Counted from the stretch's first letter, positions 16,828 to 27,800 are shown. The stretch: DNA of 36,522 nucleotides from Akkermansiaceae bacterium (GCA_026421245.1 JAPKDJ010000039.1:1-36522), one strand, 5' to 3'. Made by a program: numbers and translations. The notes: generated by a model from the letters alone, not told the origin.

Positions 16828-17792
16828 TGTTCATCCCCATCCTCGTCGCCACCACCACCGCAGTTCTCGCCTGCGGTGCAGAAGCATTGCACACCCGTCG
16901 CATCGCCAAGGTCCGCCATCTTGCCTTCGGCCCCGATGGCCACTTCTCCGCCCTCACCATCCTCGCCCCCATTCTTCGGGTTCTCTTCCTCTCCGCCCTT
17001 GCCTGGGCCCTCACCACCCTCTTCCTAATCGAACCGAAAGCCCACCGTTCCCAGGTCAAGGAAGTCGAGCCCAACGAGCGTCGGCACCTTCTCCTTGTCG
17101 TCGATGTTTCTCCCTCCATGCGCCTTCAGGACTCCGGGGAAAACGAGGGACTCTCGCGCACCAAGCGCGCCTCCAAACTCGTGCAATCCCTCCTCAAACG
17201 CGTGACCGATGAGAAACTCCACATCACCATGGTCGCCGTCTACAATGGAGCGAAACCCGTCGTTCAGGAAAGCCGCGATGCCGAAGTCATCCTCAACTTC
17301 CTCGACGGACTTCCTCTCTCCTCCGTTTTTCCCGTGGGCAAAACCCGTCTTTTCGATGGCCTCGAAGAAGCGGCGAAAATCGCCCGCGACTGGCCACCTA
17401 ACTCCGCCACCCTCCTCCTCGTGAGCGATGGCGATACCGTCCCCGCCACCGGCATGCCCAAAATGCCTCCCTCCATCAATGGAGCCCTCATCATGGGAGT
17501 TGGCAACCCCACCAAAGGTTCCCTGATCGATGGTCGACAATCCCGCCAAGACGTCGGAGCCCTCCAGCAAATTGCCACCCGCCTCGGAGGACAATATCAT
17601 GATGGCAACGTCCGTCACGTTCCCACCTCTGTCCTCAACGAACTCGGCTCGCTCAAAACCGATCAGGACAGTCTCAAACTCACCCTTCGGGAATATGCCC
17701 TCATCGCCGGAGTCACTTCCGCTCTTGGTCTCGCTCTCCTTCCGGTCTTCCTCTACTTCTTCGCCTCTCCTTTCAAGCCGGGATCTGCGTAG
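16827..17792 (+). CDS. VWA-domain membrane protein, BatB-like
   Basis: I chose the ATG at 16827, which overlaps the previous stop as TAATG, over the TTG at 16821. The protein is 321 residues: an N-terminal hydrophobic helix, a second helix (about 45-69), a VWA domain and a C-terminal helix (YALIAGVTSALGLALLPVFLYFF). The MIDAS reads DVSPSM (about 93-98), with TLLLVSDGDT supplying the third acidic position. A Pro replaces the usual Gly within DxSxS, which should still bind metal. It lacks the C-terminal TPR region of classical BatB; a separate TPR gene lies downstream at 24164. Together with the preceding VWA protein it probably forms the periplasmic face of the MoxR system. Confidence 0.9.
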   Translation: MFIPILVATTTAVLACGAEALHTRRIAKVRHLAFGPDGHFSALTILAPILRVLFLSALAWALTTLFLIEPKAHRSQVKEVEPNERRHLLLVVDVSPSMRLQDSGENEGLSRTKRASKLVQSLLKRVTDEKLHITMVAVYNGAKPVVQESRDAEVILNFLDGLPLSSVFPVGKTRLFDGLEEAAKIARDWPPNSATLLLVSDGDTVPATGMPKMPPSINGALIMGVGNPTKGSLIDGRQSRQDVGALQQIATRLGGQYHDGNVRHVPTSVLNELGSLKTDQDSLKLTLREYALIAGVTSALGLALLPVFLYFFASPFKPGSA

Positions 17793-17812
17793 GCACACCC
17801 TCGACCTTCTCC

Positions 17813-20800
17813 ATGAAATTCCTTCCTCTTTTTACCGCTCTCGTCCTTCCGCTTACCGCAGTCGACAGCGTCGTCACCTTTAACGAAATCCACTACAACC
17901 CGAAAGGGACTGCAGAGAGCGGAGAGTGGATCGAAGTTCACAACCAGATGGCCATCAATGTCGATCTCTCGGGCTGGAAATTGACCGGCGGGGTTGATTT
18001 CATTTTTCCGGAAAGAACGACCATTCCCGGCGGAGGATATTATCTCATCGCAAAAGATCCCACCAATCCCGCCCTCGCAGGTTTCAACGTAACTGGCCCG
18101 TTCGAGGGCAATCTCTCAAACAACGGCGAAACCCTCCGACTCCGCAGCCGGTCCGCCCGCCTCATGGATGAGGTCGATTACGCCGACTCCGGACAATGGC
18201 CCGTCGGCCCTGATGGCTCGGGAGCCACCCTCACAAAAATCGAAGGCTCTCTTCTCTCGGGTAAAAGTTCGTCATGGCGAACCAGCACTCAAATCGGAGG
18301 CACCCCTGGAGCGGCTAACTTTCCCCAGGCCAATGTTCCTGTCCCCCATGTCTTCGTCGCCAATGATGCTTCATGGAAATTCGATGACTCTGGTAACACC
18401 CCGGCCGCAAGCTGGAACTCCACCGCCTTTAACGACAGCACCTGGAGCAACGGACAAAATCTCTTTGGCACCGAAGCTGGCGATGGCCCGTCCATTCTCA
18501 CTGTCACCGAACACCTTGTGGAACGATTCCGCGCCAGTGATCTCACCTTGAACAATGGTCAAACCGTCACTTCCTGGCCAGACACCGCCACCTCCGATGG
18601 CCAAACCCAAACCGCCACTTCCGGAGGCAATCCCACCTTTGCCACCAATGCCACCCCGTCCGGCGAACCGGCCGTCCGCTTTGATGGCAACGCCCAACTC
18701 CGCACCTCCACTGCTCCCGGCATCGGCAGCACCTCAGGCTTCGTCTACTTCGCCGTCGTCAAGGCCAACTCCACTCCCGGAAATGGCGGCGTCGCGAACG
18801 GATCTCCCCCCTACATTTGGGATCGTGACAGCAGTGTTTCAGATCCTCCCCTCACCTCCCTCAAATCAGATGGCGGACGCTTCGCTTTCCAAAAACGTCA
18901 CAACAACGGCTCCGGCCTCGGAGGACCCGTTTCCTCGACTTCCATTTCCACCAGTGACTATCAAATCGTCGCGATCCGGCGCAATCGAACCGCAAACCAA
19001 TTCGAACTCTGGGTCGATGGCGTTCGCGAAGCCACTAATAGCGACAGCGGCTCTGCTCTTAGCCCCCAGCCCATTGTCATTGGCAACCACTCGGGCGGCT
19101 CCGGAGGCTTCGATGGCGACATCGCCGAACTTCTCATCTACGAGGACGAATTGACCCATACTGAATTCGAAGCAGTCGGCGCCTACCTCGAATCACGCTA
19201 CGGACTCGACACCGCCTTTCCCGGTTCCGCCGTCACCACTCCGATCACTGTGAACGGTTCAACCACATATTTTCGACAAGCTTTCACTTTTAATGGAACA
19301 CCCAGCAACACCTCGATTCGGCTAAACCATCTCATCGCCGACGGTGCCGCGGTCTATCTCAACGGCGTCGAAATTCAGCGCACCAACATGCCCGCTGGAA
19401 CGATCTCTCATAGTTCAAAAGCTCTCAGCGATATTTCTTCGCCAACTTCATCAGACTTCATCACGATACCCGGCACCTCGCTTCAGAACGGGAATAATAT
19501 CCTCGCGATCTCACTCCACCCCTCCTCCGGCAATACCTCGACTTCCTTCGCCGCCACTCTCGAAGGCACCGAAACGCCTCCCGATCCCAGTAGCTTTTCC
19601 GGCTTGGTTTTAAATGAAACCTCACCCGCCGGCGACCCAAACTTCTTTGTCGAAGTCACCAACCCTGGAAACATTCCCGTCAGCACCAGTGGCTACCTTC
19701 TCGAAATCAGTGGCAACGCCCCCGCCCTCATTAATCTCCCTGACACCACTCTCAACCCGGGCGACATCCTTCTCCTTGATCAGGCAACACTTGGACAAAT
19801 CCCTTCGGATGCTGACACGCTTTTTCTCCTCACCGGCACCATTCTCACTGACGCTCGGCAAGTGACCAATCGCCTTCGTGGCCTTAGCCCCGCCTACCCC
19901 GGCCAGTGGATCTTCCCAAACACCGCCACTCCCGGCGTCACAAACTCCTTCGCCCTCAACACCAACATTGTCATCAACGAAATCTGCTACAACCCACCCA
20001 TCATCGATGCCGTCCAAGCCACCATCGTCACGGCTTCCCTCATCGATCGTGGATCAGTGTGGCGCTACAACGAGAAGGGCGACACTCTCGCCGGCGACTG
20101 GGCCTCACAGCCCCACTCCATTGGAGGCAACTGGGAGTTCGGCACAGCCACTCTCGCCTACGATGCCGGCCTCGGCATCACAAACCTCACTAGGCCATCA
20201 AGTAACTTCCCCTCGGTGGTGACCTACTACTTTGAAAGCGATTTTATCCTCACCGCCCAGGAAGCCGCCGATCTGAATAATCTCACTCTAAACCATCGTA
20301 TCGATGATGGTTCCATCTTCTACCTCAATGGCGTTGAACTCGATCGTTACAACATGCCGGCTGGCGAAATCACATCGAGCACCTTCGCCAGTCCCTCGGT
20401 CGGCAATGCCGATTGGGTCGGCGACTACACCGTGCCCGCCCCAAGAGGACTCGCCGTAGAGGGTCTCAACCGCTTCTCAATCGAGGTTCACCAAAATTCC
20501 CTCGGCAGCAGTGACATCACTTTTGACTTTGAGGCCAGGGCGGAGTTTCTCATCAATCCCGCCAGTCCCGCCCGTTCCGGTGACACCCAATGGATCGAAC
20601 TCCACAACCGCGGCACCAAAACCATCGACCTCTCCGCTTGGGACTTCGGCGAGGGAATCAACTACACTTTTCCCGCCGAAACAAGCCTCGCACCGGGAGG
20701 CTATCTCGTCGTTACCAATACCCCCGCCACTCTCGCCAGCCAGCATCCTGGCATCGTAATCCTCGGACCATTTGGAGGAAGTCTCAGCCGACGCAGTGAA

Positions 20801-23800
20801 ACGATTTCCCTCCGAGACCAATTCAACAATCCCGTCGATAATCTCCGCTACTTCGACGGAGGGAAATGGCCCTCCAAGGCCGATGCCGGAGGATCAACCA
20901 TCGAGCTGATTGACCCCGATGCCGATAATTCCCTCCCCGCTGCCTGGGCTGACAGCGATGAACTTTCCCGCACTTCCTGGCAGACCTACACCTTCCGCTC
21001 CACCGCCGCCGCAAGCCCGGTGGGCCGCGACAGCCAATGGCGCGAGTTCATCTTTGGCATGCTCGAGGCAGGAGAGATTCTCATCGACGACCTCACCGTT
21101 ACCGAAAACCCAGACGACTCCGCCGTTGCTATGATCAGCAACGGAGATTTCGAAAGCGCAAACCTCACGACTTGGCGTGCCCTCGGAAGCCATAAAGATG
21201 TCGCCATCGTCCCCGACCCCGATGGTGGAGGAAATGTCCTCTATCTAAATGCCACCGGCTCGACCGAGCACCAACATAACCACCTCGAAACCACCCTCGC
21301 CAACGGCGAAACCGTCGTCAATGGCCGCGAATACGAAGTGTCATTCCGGGCCCGCTGGTTGAGTGGCAATCACCTCCTCCACACCCGCCTCTATTTTAAC
21401 CGCATCCCTCACACCTTCGATCTCGAACGCCCCGATATTTATGGCACTCCGGGGGCTCCCAACTCCACCCTAGTTCCCAACGCGGGCCCCACCACCCAGA
21501 ACCTCGCCCACTCCCCCATTATCCCCGCTGCCGGAGAATCCGTCACCGTGAGCATTGAGGCCAATGACCCCGATGGCCTCGAAACCATCACTTTGCACTA
21601 CCGTGTCGAAGGTGGAGCTTTTTCCACCACGACCATGTCCCAACTCGGAAGCAGTTCGACATGGCAGGGCAACATTCCCGGACAAAGTTCAGGAAATGTC
21701 GTCCAATTCTACCTCACCGCCAGCGACACCCTTGGCGCGAGTTCCTTCATCCCGGCAGATGGCCCGGATTCCCGCGCCATGTTTGAGGTCGAAGACGGTC
21801 GCGCTGCCACCACGGCTTGCATCAATAACTTCCGAATCATCATGGATCCCGCAGATGACTCATGGATGCATACCCCGCGCAATCTCATGAGCAATGGTCG
21901 CATTCCTTGCACCGTCATCGATCGTGAAGGTAGGGCTTACTACAATACCGGCGTCCGCATCAAGGGCTCCCAACGTGCCCGTGCCCAAAGGAACCGCGTG
22001 GGATTCAACGTCGGGTTCCCCTCCGATCAACTCTTTCGAAACGTTCATCGCTCAGTCGCCATCGACCGCTCCGAAGGCCAGGTCGTTGGTCAAAGGGAAC
22101 TTTTGTTCGACCTCATGGCAACCTCCTCGGGAGGCATCCCCGGTGAGTTCAACGACCTCGCCTATGTCATCTCTCCCCAGTCTGCTCATACCAGTCCCGC
22201 CATCCTTCAAATGGCACGCTTTGGCTCCGTCTTCCTCGAGGATCAGTTCGAAAATGGCAGTGACGGCACCGTCTACGAATACGAACTCGTTTACTACCCC
22301 ACTTCAACCGATGCCGGGGGATACAAAATCCCGGAACCCGACCGAGTCATCGGCCGCGACATCAATAACATGGGAGACAACCCCGAGGCCTATCGCTGGA
22401 CCTACCTTATCAAAAACAACCAAGAGTTCGACGACTACCAACCCGCGATGGCTCTTGGAAAACAATTTAGCAAATCTACGGTCGAGTTTAATTCCAGCGT
22501 TGCCGAGGTCCTCGATGTCGATCAATGGCTCCGTGCGCTGGCCTACTCCTGTGCTTCAGGTTCAGGAGACTCCTTCTATCCCAACTCCAATCACAACGGT
22601 CAATTCTACGGCCGCCCCGATGGAAAAGTTCTCTACTTCCCCCACGACATTGACTTCGCCTTCAATTCCACCCGCGGAATTTTTGAGAATTCAGAACTCA
22701 ATCGTATCATCACCAATCAAACCTACCGTCGGGCCTATCTCGCCCATCTCTACGACATCTGCACCACGGTATACAATCAAGCCTGGATGGAGCCATGGAC
22801 AAGCCACTTTGATCAATGTGTCCCCGGCAGAAATGTCTTCTCCAACGATCTCAGCTACATCAACACGCGGTCCAACTACATCCTTGGTCAGATCAATTCC
22901 CAAGTCTCCTCCGTCAACTTCGCCATCACCACCAATGGCGGCAACAACTTCACGACAGCCGACACCCCGGTTACCTTGGCCGGCACCGGCTGGGTCGATG
23001 TCCATGAAATCCGCCTCTCCACCGGTTCTCCTCTCACCCACACCTGGACCACCACCGACGACTGGGAACTTTCCCTCGCCCTCGGACAGGGGGTCCACTC
23101 CATCACCCTCGAGGCTTATGACCGATTGGGGAACCTCCATGGGGTTGATAGCATCACCATCACACGCGACGGTGGCTCTGATACTCCGAACATGACTAAT
23201 CTCGTCGTTTCGGAAATCTACTACAATCCATCCGGACAGGACGAATCAACCGAGTTCATCGAACTCCTCAACGTTGGAAACAGTTCCCTCGATCTTAGCG
23301 GCACGCGCTTCACCGCAGGAGTCGATTTCACCTTCCCCGAAGGAACTACCCTCGCTTCAAATGAACGCGTTCTCGTCGTAGCCAATCGCACTTCCTTCGA
23401 AACCGCCTTCGGCCTCGGCTTGAATATTGCCGGCGAGTTTGAGAACGGAACGGTTCTCAGCAACGGCGGAGAACTCATCACCCTTCTGAACACTACTGGA
23501 GGGATAGTACGATCCTTCACCTATGACGACAGCACTCCATGGCCCAAGCAAACGGATGGAGATGACTTCAGCCTCGTTCTTCTCAACCCGGCGGACCTAC
23601 CCGACCACAAGCTTGCTACCAGTTGGAGGGCAAGTTCCCATCCGGGAGGAAACCCCGGCACCTCCGATATCTGTCCTGCCTTCGCCGGCGATATTAACGC
23701 CGACAGCGATCATGATGGAATTCCAGCTCTCATCGAACATTTCCTCGGCACCTCCGACGGAGCCTCAGACGATACCCGCAATGTCTTCCAGGTTGGTTCT

Positions 23801-24043
23801 ATATCCGATGGCGGACAAACCTATCCTACCTTTGAAGTGACCTACAAAGTTGGGACAGACGACGTCCAGGCCTCCGCTTATCGTTCGCCCAATCTTCAAA
23901 GCTGGTCGAACACCCCCGATGACATCGTTGTCCAAAGTCACACCTCCAATGAGGATGGCACCGCCACCATCATCTGGCGAAGCACGGAGACAATTTTCGA
24001 AACACCACGCCAGTTCTTCCAACTCCGTGCCACGACACCGTAG
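17813..24043 (+). CDS. Giant secreted lamin-tail/LamG/CotH protein
   Basis: This 2076-residue protein has a signal peptide (MKFLPLFTALVLPLTAVDS) and many modules. In order, with rough residues: lamin-tail domain (LTD) 1 (20-166); half of a beta jelly roll (178-226); a LamG/concanavalin-like domain (230-467); the other half of the jelly roll (475-590, YFRQAFTF, DGAAVYLNGVEIQRTNMPAG); LTD2 (596-716); the first strand of LTD3 (NIVINEICYNPP, about 718) split from its remainder (926-1050) by a second jelly roll (745-913); a carbohydrate-binding-like module (1050-1215); an Ig/FN-like domain (1223-1330); a CotH spore-coat-kinase-like domain (1337-1693, with FPHDIDFAF near 1609); a Chitobiase_C-like domain (1700-1790); LTD4 (1793-1955); and a tail with a Ca-binding DINADSDHDG repeat near 1960. 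CotH enzymes phosphorylate secreted proteins; activity here is unproven. It starts 20 bases after the BatB-like gene. Confidence 0.9.
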   Translation: MKFLPLFTALVLPLTAVDSVVTFNEIHYNPKGTAESGEWIEVHNQMAINVDLSGWKLTGGVDFIFPERTTIPGGGYYLIAKDPTNPALAGFNVTGPFEGNLSNNGETLRLRSRSARLMDEVDYADSGQWPVGPDGSGATLTKIEGSLLSGKSSSWRTSTQIGGTPGAANFPQANVPVPHVFVANDASWKFDDSGNTPAASWNSTAFNDSTWSNGQNLFGTEAGDGPSILTVTEHLVERFRASDLTLNNGQTVTSWPDTATSDGQTQTATSGGNPTFATNATPSGEPAVRFDGNAQLRTSTAPGIGSTSGFVYFAVVKANSTPGNGGVANGSPPYIWDRDSSVSDPPLTSLKSDGGRFAFQKRHNNGSGLGGPVSSTSISTSDYQIVAIRRNRTANQFELWVDGVREATNSDSGSALSPQPIVIGNHSGGSGGFDGDIAELLIYEDELTHTEFEAVGAYLESRYGLDTAFPGSAVTTPITVNGSTTYFRQAFTFNGTPSNTSIRLNHLIADGAAVYLNGVEIQRTNMPAGTISHSSKALSDISSPTSSDFITIPGTSLQNGNNILAISLHPSSGNTSTSFAATLEGTETPPDPSSFSGLVLNETSPAGDPNFFVEVTNPGNIPVSTSGYLLEISGNAPALINLPDTTLNPGDILLLDQATLGQIPSDADTLFLLTGTILTDARQVTNRLRGLSPAYPGQWIFPNTATPGVTNSFALNTNIVINEICYNPPIIDAVQATIVTASLIDRGSVWRYNEKGDTLAGDWASQPHSIGGNWEFGTATLAYDAGLGITNLTRPSSNFPSVVTYYFESDFILTAQEAADLNNLTLNHRIDDGSIFYLNGVELDRYNMPAGEITSSTFASPSVGNADWVGDYTVPAPRGLAVEGLNRFSIEVHQNSLGSSDITFDFEARAEFLINPASPARSGDTQWIELHNRGTKTIDLSAWDFGEGINYTFPAETSLAPGGYLVVTNTPATLASQHPGIVILGPFGGSLSRRSETISLRDQFNNPVDNLRYFDGGKWPSKADAGGSTIELIDPDADNSLPAAWADSDELSRTSWQTYTFRSTAAASPVGRDSQWREFIFGMLEAGEILIDDLTVTENPDDSAVAMISNGDFESANLTTWRALGSHKDVAIVPDPDGGGNVLYLNATGSTEHQHNHLETTLANGETVVNGREYEVSFRARWLSGNHLLHTRLYFNRIPHTFDLERPDIYGTPGAPNSTLVPNAGPTTQNLAHSPIIPAAGESVTVSIEANDPDGLETITLHYRVEGGAFSTTTMSQLGSSSTWQGNIPGQSSGNVVQFYLTASDTLGASSFIPADGPDSRAMFEVEDGRAATTACINNFRIIMDPADDSWMHTPRNLMSNGRIPCTVIDREGRAYYNTGVRIKGSQRARAQRNRVGFNVGFPSDQLFRNVHRSVAIDRSEGQVVGQRELLFDLMATSSGGIPGEFNDLAYVISPQSAHTSPAILQMARFGSVFLEDQFENGSDGTVYEYELVYYPTSTDAGGYKIPEPDRVIGRDINNMGDNPEAYRWTYLIKNNQEFDDYQPAMALGKQFSKSTVEFNSSVAEVLDVDQWLRALAYSCASGSGDSFYPNSNHNGQFYGRPDGKVLYFPHDIDFAFNSTRGIFENSELNRIITNQTYRRAYLAHLYDICTTVYNQAWMEPWTSHFDQCVPGRNVFSNDLSYINTRSNYILGQINSQVSSVNFAITTNGGNNFTTADTPVTLAGTGWVDVHEIRLSTGSPLTHTWTTTDDWELSLALGQGVHSITLEAYDRLGNLHGVDSITITRDGGSDTPNMTNLVVSEIYYNPSGQDESTEFIELLNVGNSSLDLSGTRFTAGVDFTFPEGTTLASNERVLVVANRTSFETAFGLGLNIAGEFENGTVLSNGGELITLLNTTGGIVRSFTYDDSTPWPKQTDGDDFSLVLLNPADLPDHKLATSWRASSHPGGNPGTSDICPAFAGDINADSDHDGIPALIEHFLGTSDGASDDTRNVFQVGSISDGGQTYPTFEVTYKVGTDDVQASAYRSPNLQSWSNTPDDIVVQSHTSNEDGTATIIWRSTETIFETPRQFFQLRATTP

Positions 24044-24163
24044 CACCGATCCCTACGATCCATTTCCCGATAACCGGTTTCCCCTTCCCACTTTAGAAAA
24101 GCTTCCTTAGAACTCGTCCTTTCTTGCTCTATCCTGTAGAACAACTCTCAACCTTCAGAATTC

Positions 24164-24739
24164 ATGCGTATTATTCTTGCCACACTTTGGCTCCTCGTCC
24201 CCCTCGGTTTCGCTGCCTACCATTTCGGTCCCGGACAGGAACTGGTCAAACTCGATGACACCGAAGCTCTCCTCTCAGACGCCCGCGCCGCTGCTGCCGA
24301 TGAAAATTGGCCCTCCGCCATCGAGTCTTACCAAAAGGCCCTCGCCAAACTCCCCAAGGAAAAGAAAGAAACTTCGGTTCGCATTCAGCTCGAAATCTCC
24401 AAAGCCAAAATGCAAAGCTCCCGGCTCCCCGAGGCTCGCGAGGACCTTGCTGAGCTCGTTTCCCAACTCAATGACGACTCATCCACTCCTTCGGAACTGA
24501 AGGAAGAAGCCATTTCCGCTCTCGCCAATGCCCGCTACTACATGACCTACCTCATGAAGTTGGAAGGCCTTCCTGCCGAAGAGTGGGAGCCTGAAATCGA
24601 AGCTGCCCGCCAAGAATACAAGTTCCTCGCCCAAACCGGCTCCAACAAGGAAAAGCATCTTGCCGACCTCGAATCAGCCATTCGCCTGGCACGCGCCGAG
24701 CCAACCGAGCTCTACGGCCTCCCCATCCCCAGCCAATGA
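24164..24739 (+). CDS. Small TPR protein, BatC-like; possible Sec/readthrough extension
   Basis: The conventional product is 191 residues: an N-terminal hydrophobic anchor or signal (MRIILATLWLLVPLGFAAYHF) and a helical TPR region (NWPSAIESYQKALAKLPKE, then SRLPEAREDLAELVSQL). TPR proteins occupy this place in Bat operons (BatC/BatE) and act as assembly scaffolds. The stop at 24737-24739 is TGA, and the same frame then stays open for 36 codons to a TAG at 24848-24850. That extension begins QGCSSGGRPKK and is rich in Lys, Pro, Gly and Ser, like the disordered tails of BatC-type proteins. A hairpin follows the TGA at SECIS-like spacing. So the gene may end at 24850 with selenocysteine at codon 192, may be a full-length gene with a recent nonsense mutation, or may simply end at 24739. 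The extended form would leave 35 bases before the next gene. Confidence 0.8.
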   Translation: MRIILATLWLLVPLGFAAYHFGPGQELVKLDDTEALLSDARAAAADENWPSAIESYQKALAKLPKEKKETSVRIQLEISKAKMQSSRLPEAREDLAELVSQLNDDSSTPSELKEEAISALANARYYMTYLMKLEGLPAEEWEPEIEAARQEYKFLAQTGSNKEKHLADLESAIRLARAEPTELYGLPIPSQ

Positions 24740-24767
24740 CAAGGTTGCAGCTCGGGCGGTCGCCCGA
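24737..24767 (+). promoter_or_regulatory. Candidate bacterial SECIS element after in-frame TGA
   Basis: The TGA is followed 12 bases later by a 6-bp perfect stem (TCGGGC at 24752-24757 with GCCCGA at 24762-24767) capped by the tetraloop GGTC. The loop starts 18 bases after the TGA, the same spacing and the same GGUC loop start as in the E. coli fdhF SECIS as I know it. The stem lacks the bulged U of the E. coli element, which is not strictly conserved between species. The sequence is GC-rich, so a short hairpin by chance is possible. Confidence 0.4.
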
Positions 24768-24885
24768 AGAAAAGTGCCAAGCCAGGGAAGAAGCCCGGCG
24801 ATTCACGCGGTGCTGGAGAAGGTCCTCCTGCTGATGGCTCCGGATCCTAGCCTATCCCTCTCGCCCACCTCACGATCCCATCTTC

Positions 24886-27800
24886 ATGAAACTTAGGAAT
24901 TTCCTACCGCTTTCGCTTACCCTGATCTCAGCATCAGCCCAGCAATCAAAACTCCTCCAAATCGAAAAGATTCCCGCCGGCGTCATCATCACGGAAAGCA
25001 ATGTTTCCGCCGTTCCCAGTAACCTCCCTCCCTCCGCCCAGCCACGCGGCCCCCAGACGCCCAAGCAACAGCGTTCACGCATGTTGCAAACCATGGCCAT
25101 CGACCGCTCCCCCTCCGGAATACTCGCTGCCCGGCTTGCCGAAAAAAACGAAGCCACCAAGCCTCCCGTCCCTGAGCCTCCCGTCGATCCTAGCATCGAA
25201 CCACCCGCTGTCAGCCCCCAGATCCTCAAGCAACGTGAAAACCAAGCGAAAGCTGTCGCTTTCAAAAAAGACTTCGAAATATTCCGACGCGACGTCGTTC
25301 TCGGCCGCTGGGACCAGGTCAAGACCTACCTCGAAGCACTCCCAGACAACGACTCCACCACTGCCTTCCGCCAACTCGTCACCCAACTGAATTCGCCTGT
25401 CACCATCCGGCCCCGCAAGGAACTCACCGGTCTCGGTGCCAAACAGCATAAGCAACCGCAATATCTTCGGCCCGCCGAATTCCTCGCCCTCACCGACGCC
25501 GCTAAAAAAGCCCCCAACACCCAACTCCTCACCCAACTCGCCGGGCTCATCAAAGGAGAAAAAAAACCTCCCCGCGAATTCTTCGCCACCCTTGCCAAAG
25601 GCACCCGCTACTTCGGAAGTCAGAACGAAGAGGCCAAAGCCCGCTCCGCTCGCCTTCTCATCGAAGCTGGGCACCTTGAAGAAGTTTCACCTTTTCTCCC
25701 CGATCCCGAAACAGCCCGCACTTCTAAAAACCACAGCTCCCTCAACCTCCTCGCCCGCTACCACGCTGAATCCCACACCGCAGATCGGGGCAAGGAACAC
25801 CTTCAAAAGGCCTGGGACCTTTCCCTCGGCATCATCCGGGAAAAAGAAGCTCCCCTCAACGAACGCGCCGAAGCCCTCTACCGCGCCCTCGCCCTCGTCC
25901 CCGATCTCGAAGACGGGACCGGTCGCCAGTGGCTCACCAAAACCTTCGCCGAGGCCTCGGCCGAAGGCTTCGAAATCCTCGCCACCGTCGGCACCCTTGC
26001 CGCACAGCTTCGCGAACACCGCTCACCCGATTTCCGCCTCGAGCAACTCAAACTTCAATCCGCTGCGGTCGCCGCCCTCACCGACAACAACGACATCGAC
26101 CTCGCCCCCTGGCAGGAAATTCTCACCCTCTATGTCCTCAACTGGAATACCGAAGCCGAACGCTCCTACCGCCTCGACTCTTCCAATTCCATGCGTCCCC
26201 AGGCCCAGGTTGATCCCTTCGGAAATATCTTCTACTCCCGCTATCGTCAGCCCGTTCAGCCAACCAACTCTCGTGTGACCCCGGCCATCTCCTCGGGCGA
26301 ACTCCTCCGCACAAGGCCCGACGAAAAATGGCTGGCCCGAATCGATCCGCCCGTGCGTATCGAAAATCTCACCAACGCCGCCAAACTCTATCTCAAAGTC
26401 AAAGAAGAGGAAAAGGCCTTCCCCATCTTAAAGGAACTCGCTTCCTCACGCCCCAAGGACACAAAGGAGCTCGTTCGCGAAATGATCCGCGTCTGGGGAG
26501 AAAACCATAACCCCAACCAACAATCCCGTTACCGCTCCAGCTACTCGTATTTCTACGGATACAACCAACGCGCCGAAACCATCCCCCTTACCCGCTCAAA
26601 GCAGGAACGAAACCTCAAGCTTCTTGCCAAAATGGTTCAGGAGGTCCGCGGCCTCGGCCTCGACGAAGATTTTCAGGAGGAATTTGCCGACGCCTTCATT
26701 GCGGCCCACTCGCAAGCCGAAGTTTGGCGCGTCGAAGCTCTCGCCGCAGTCTTCGGGGAAACCTCCAAACTCGACCCAAAAACCACCACCTCCCTTCTTC
26801 GCCGCATGCGCGGAAATCTTGCCCGCCTCTGGCCGAATCCCAAGGTTCAAGAGCAGGCCAAAACCAACCGCAAGGACAAGGAACTCGAAGCCCAAATTTT
26901 CAAAGGTTACTCCGCTGCCAAAAACCTCACCCTCGACGCTCTCGATCAGCATCCCAACAGCTGGGCGCTGAAAGTCCAGCTGGCCTCGCTGAAATACGAG
27001 GAATCTAACTACAAGTCCGGCCTGGCTTCCAACCCCGAACACTCGACCACCAAGGGCTTCGCGCTTGAGGATCTCGAAGCCGCCGCTGCCGAATACATCA
27101 CCACCCTCCCACTCGAGGACGAAAAGAACGAATCCACCGAGACCTTTACGACTTGGTTTTACGCCGCCCTCGGCTCCCCCAATCTCGCCACGCTTAAGGC
27201 CGAACATCAACCCATTCCCGCGGAATACCCCAAAATCAAGGCCTCCCTTGCGAGCATTCCCGAACTTGCACAAAAACGCCATCTCGATGACTTCGCCAAA
27301 ACAATCAACGCCCGCCTCGCCAATGTCTCCGCCGACCTGAAATATCGCTTCCTCGAAGCCGCCCTCCAAATCACAGGGCCCCATGAACAGGTCGACGAAG
27401 CCTCCCGCGTCTTCCAATATTACCAGGATCTCGTCACCGAGATCGAACTCGATGTTCACCTCGATGGGCCCGACCGCATCAACGCATCCGAACCCTTCGG
27501 GCTTTTCGTCAACCTCCGCCACACCAAAGAAATCGAACGAGAATCAGGTGGCTTCCAACGTTACCTCATCAACCAGAATAATGCCCCATATTCCTATAAT
27601 TATGGCCGCCCCACCGAAGATTACCGCGACAAATTTGAAAAAGCTGCCCGCTCTGTTCTCGAAGAGCACTTCGAAGTGACCTCCCTCACCTTCCACAACT
27701 CTAAGGTGATCAGCCGAACCGACTCCCGTGAAGGTTGGACTCTCACCCCCTATGCCTACTTCCTCCTCAAGCCCAAGGGGCCCGAAGTCGACAGCATCCC

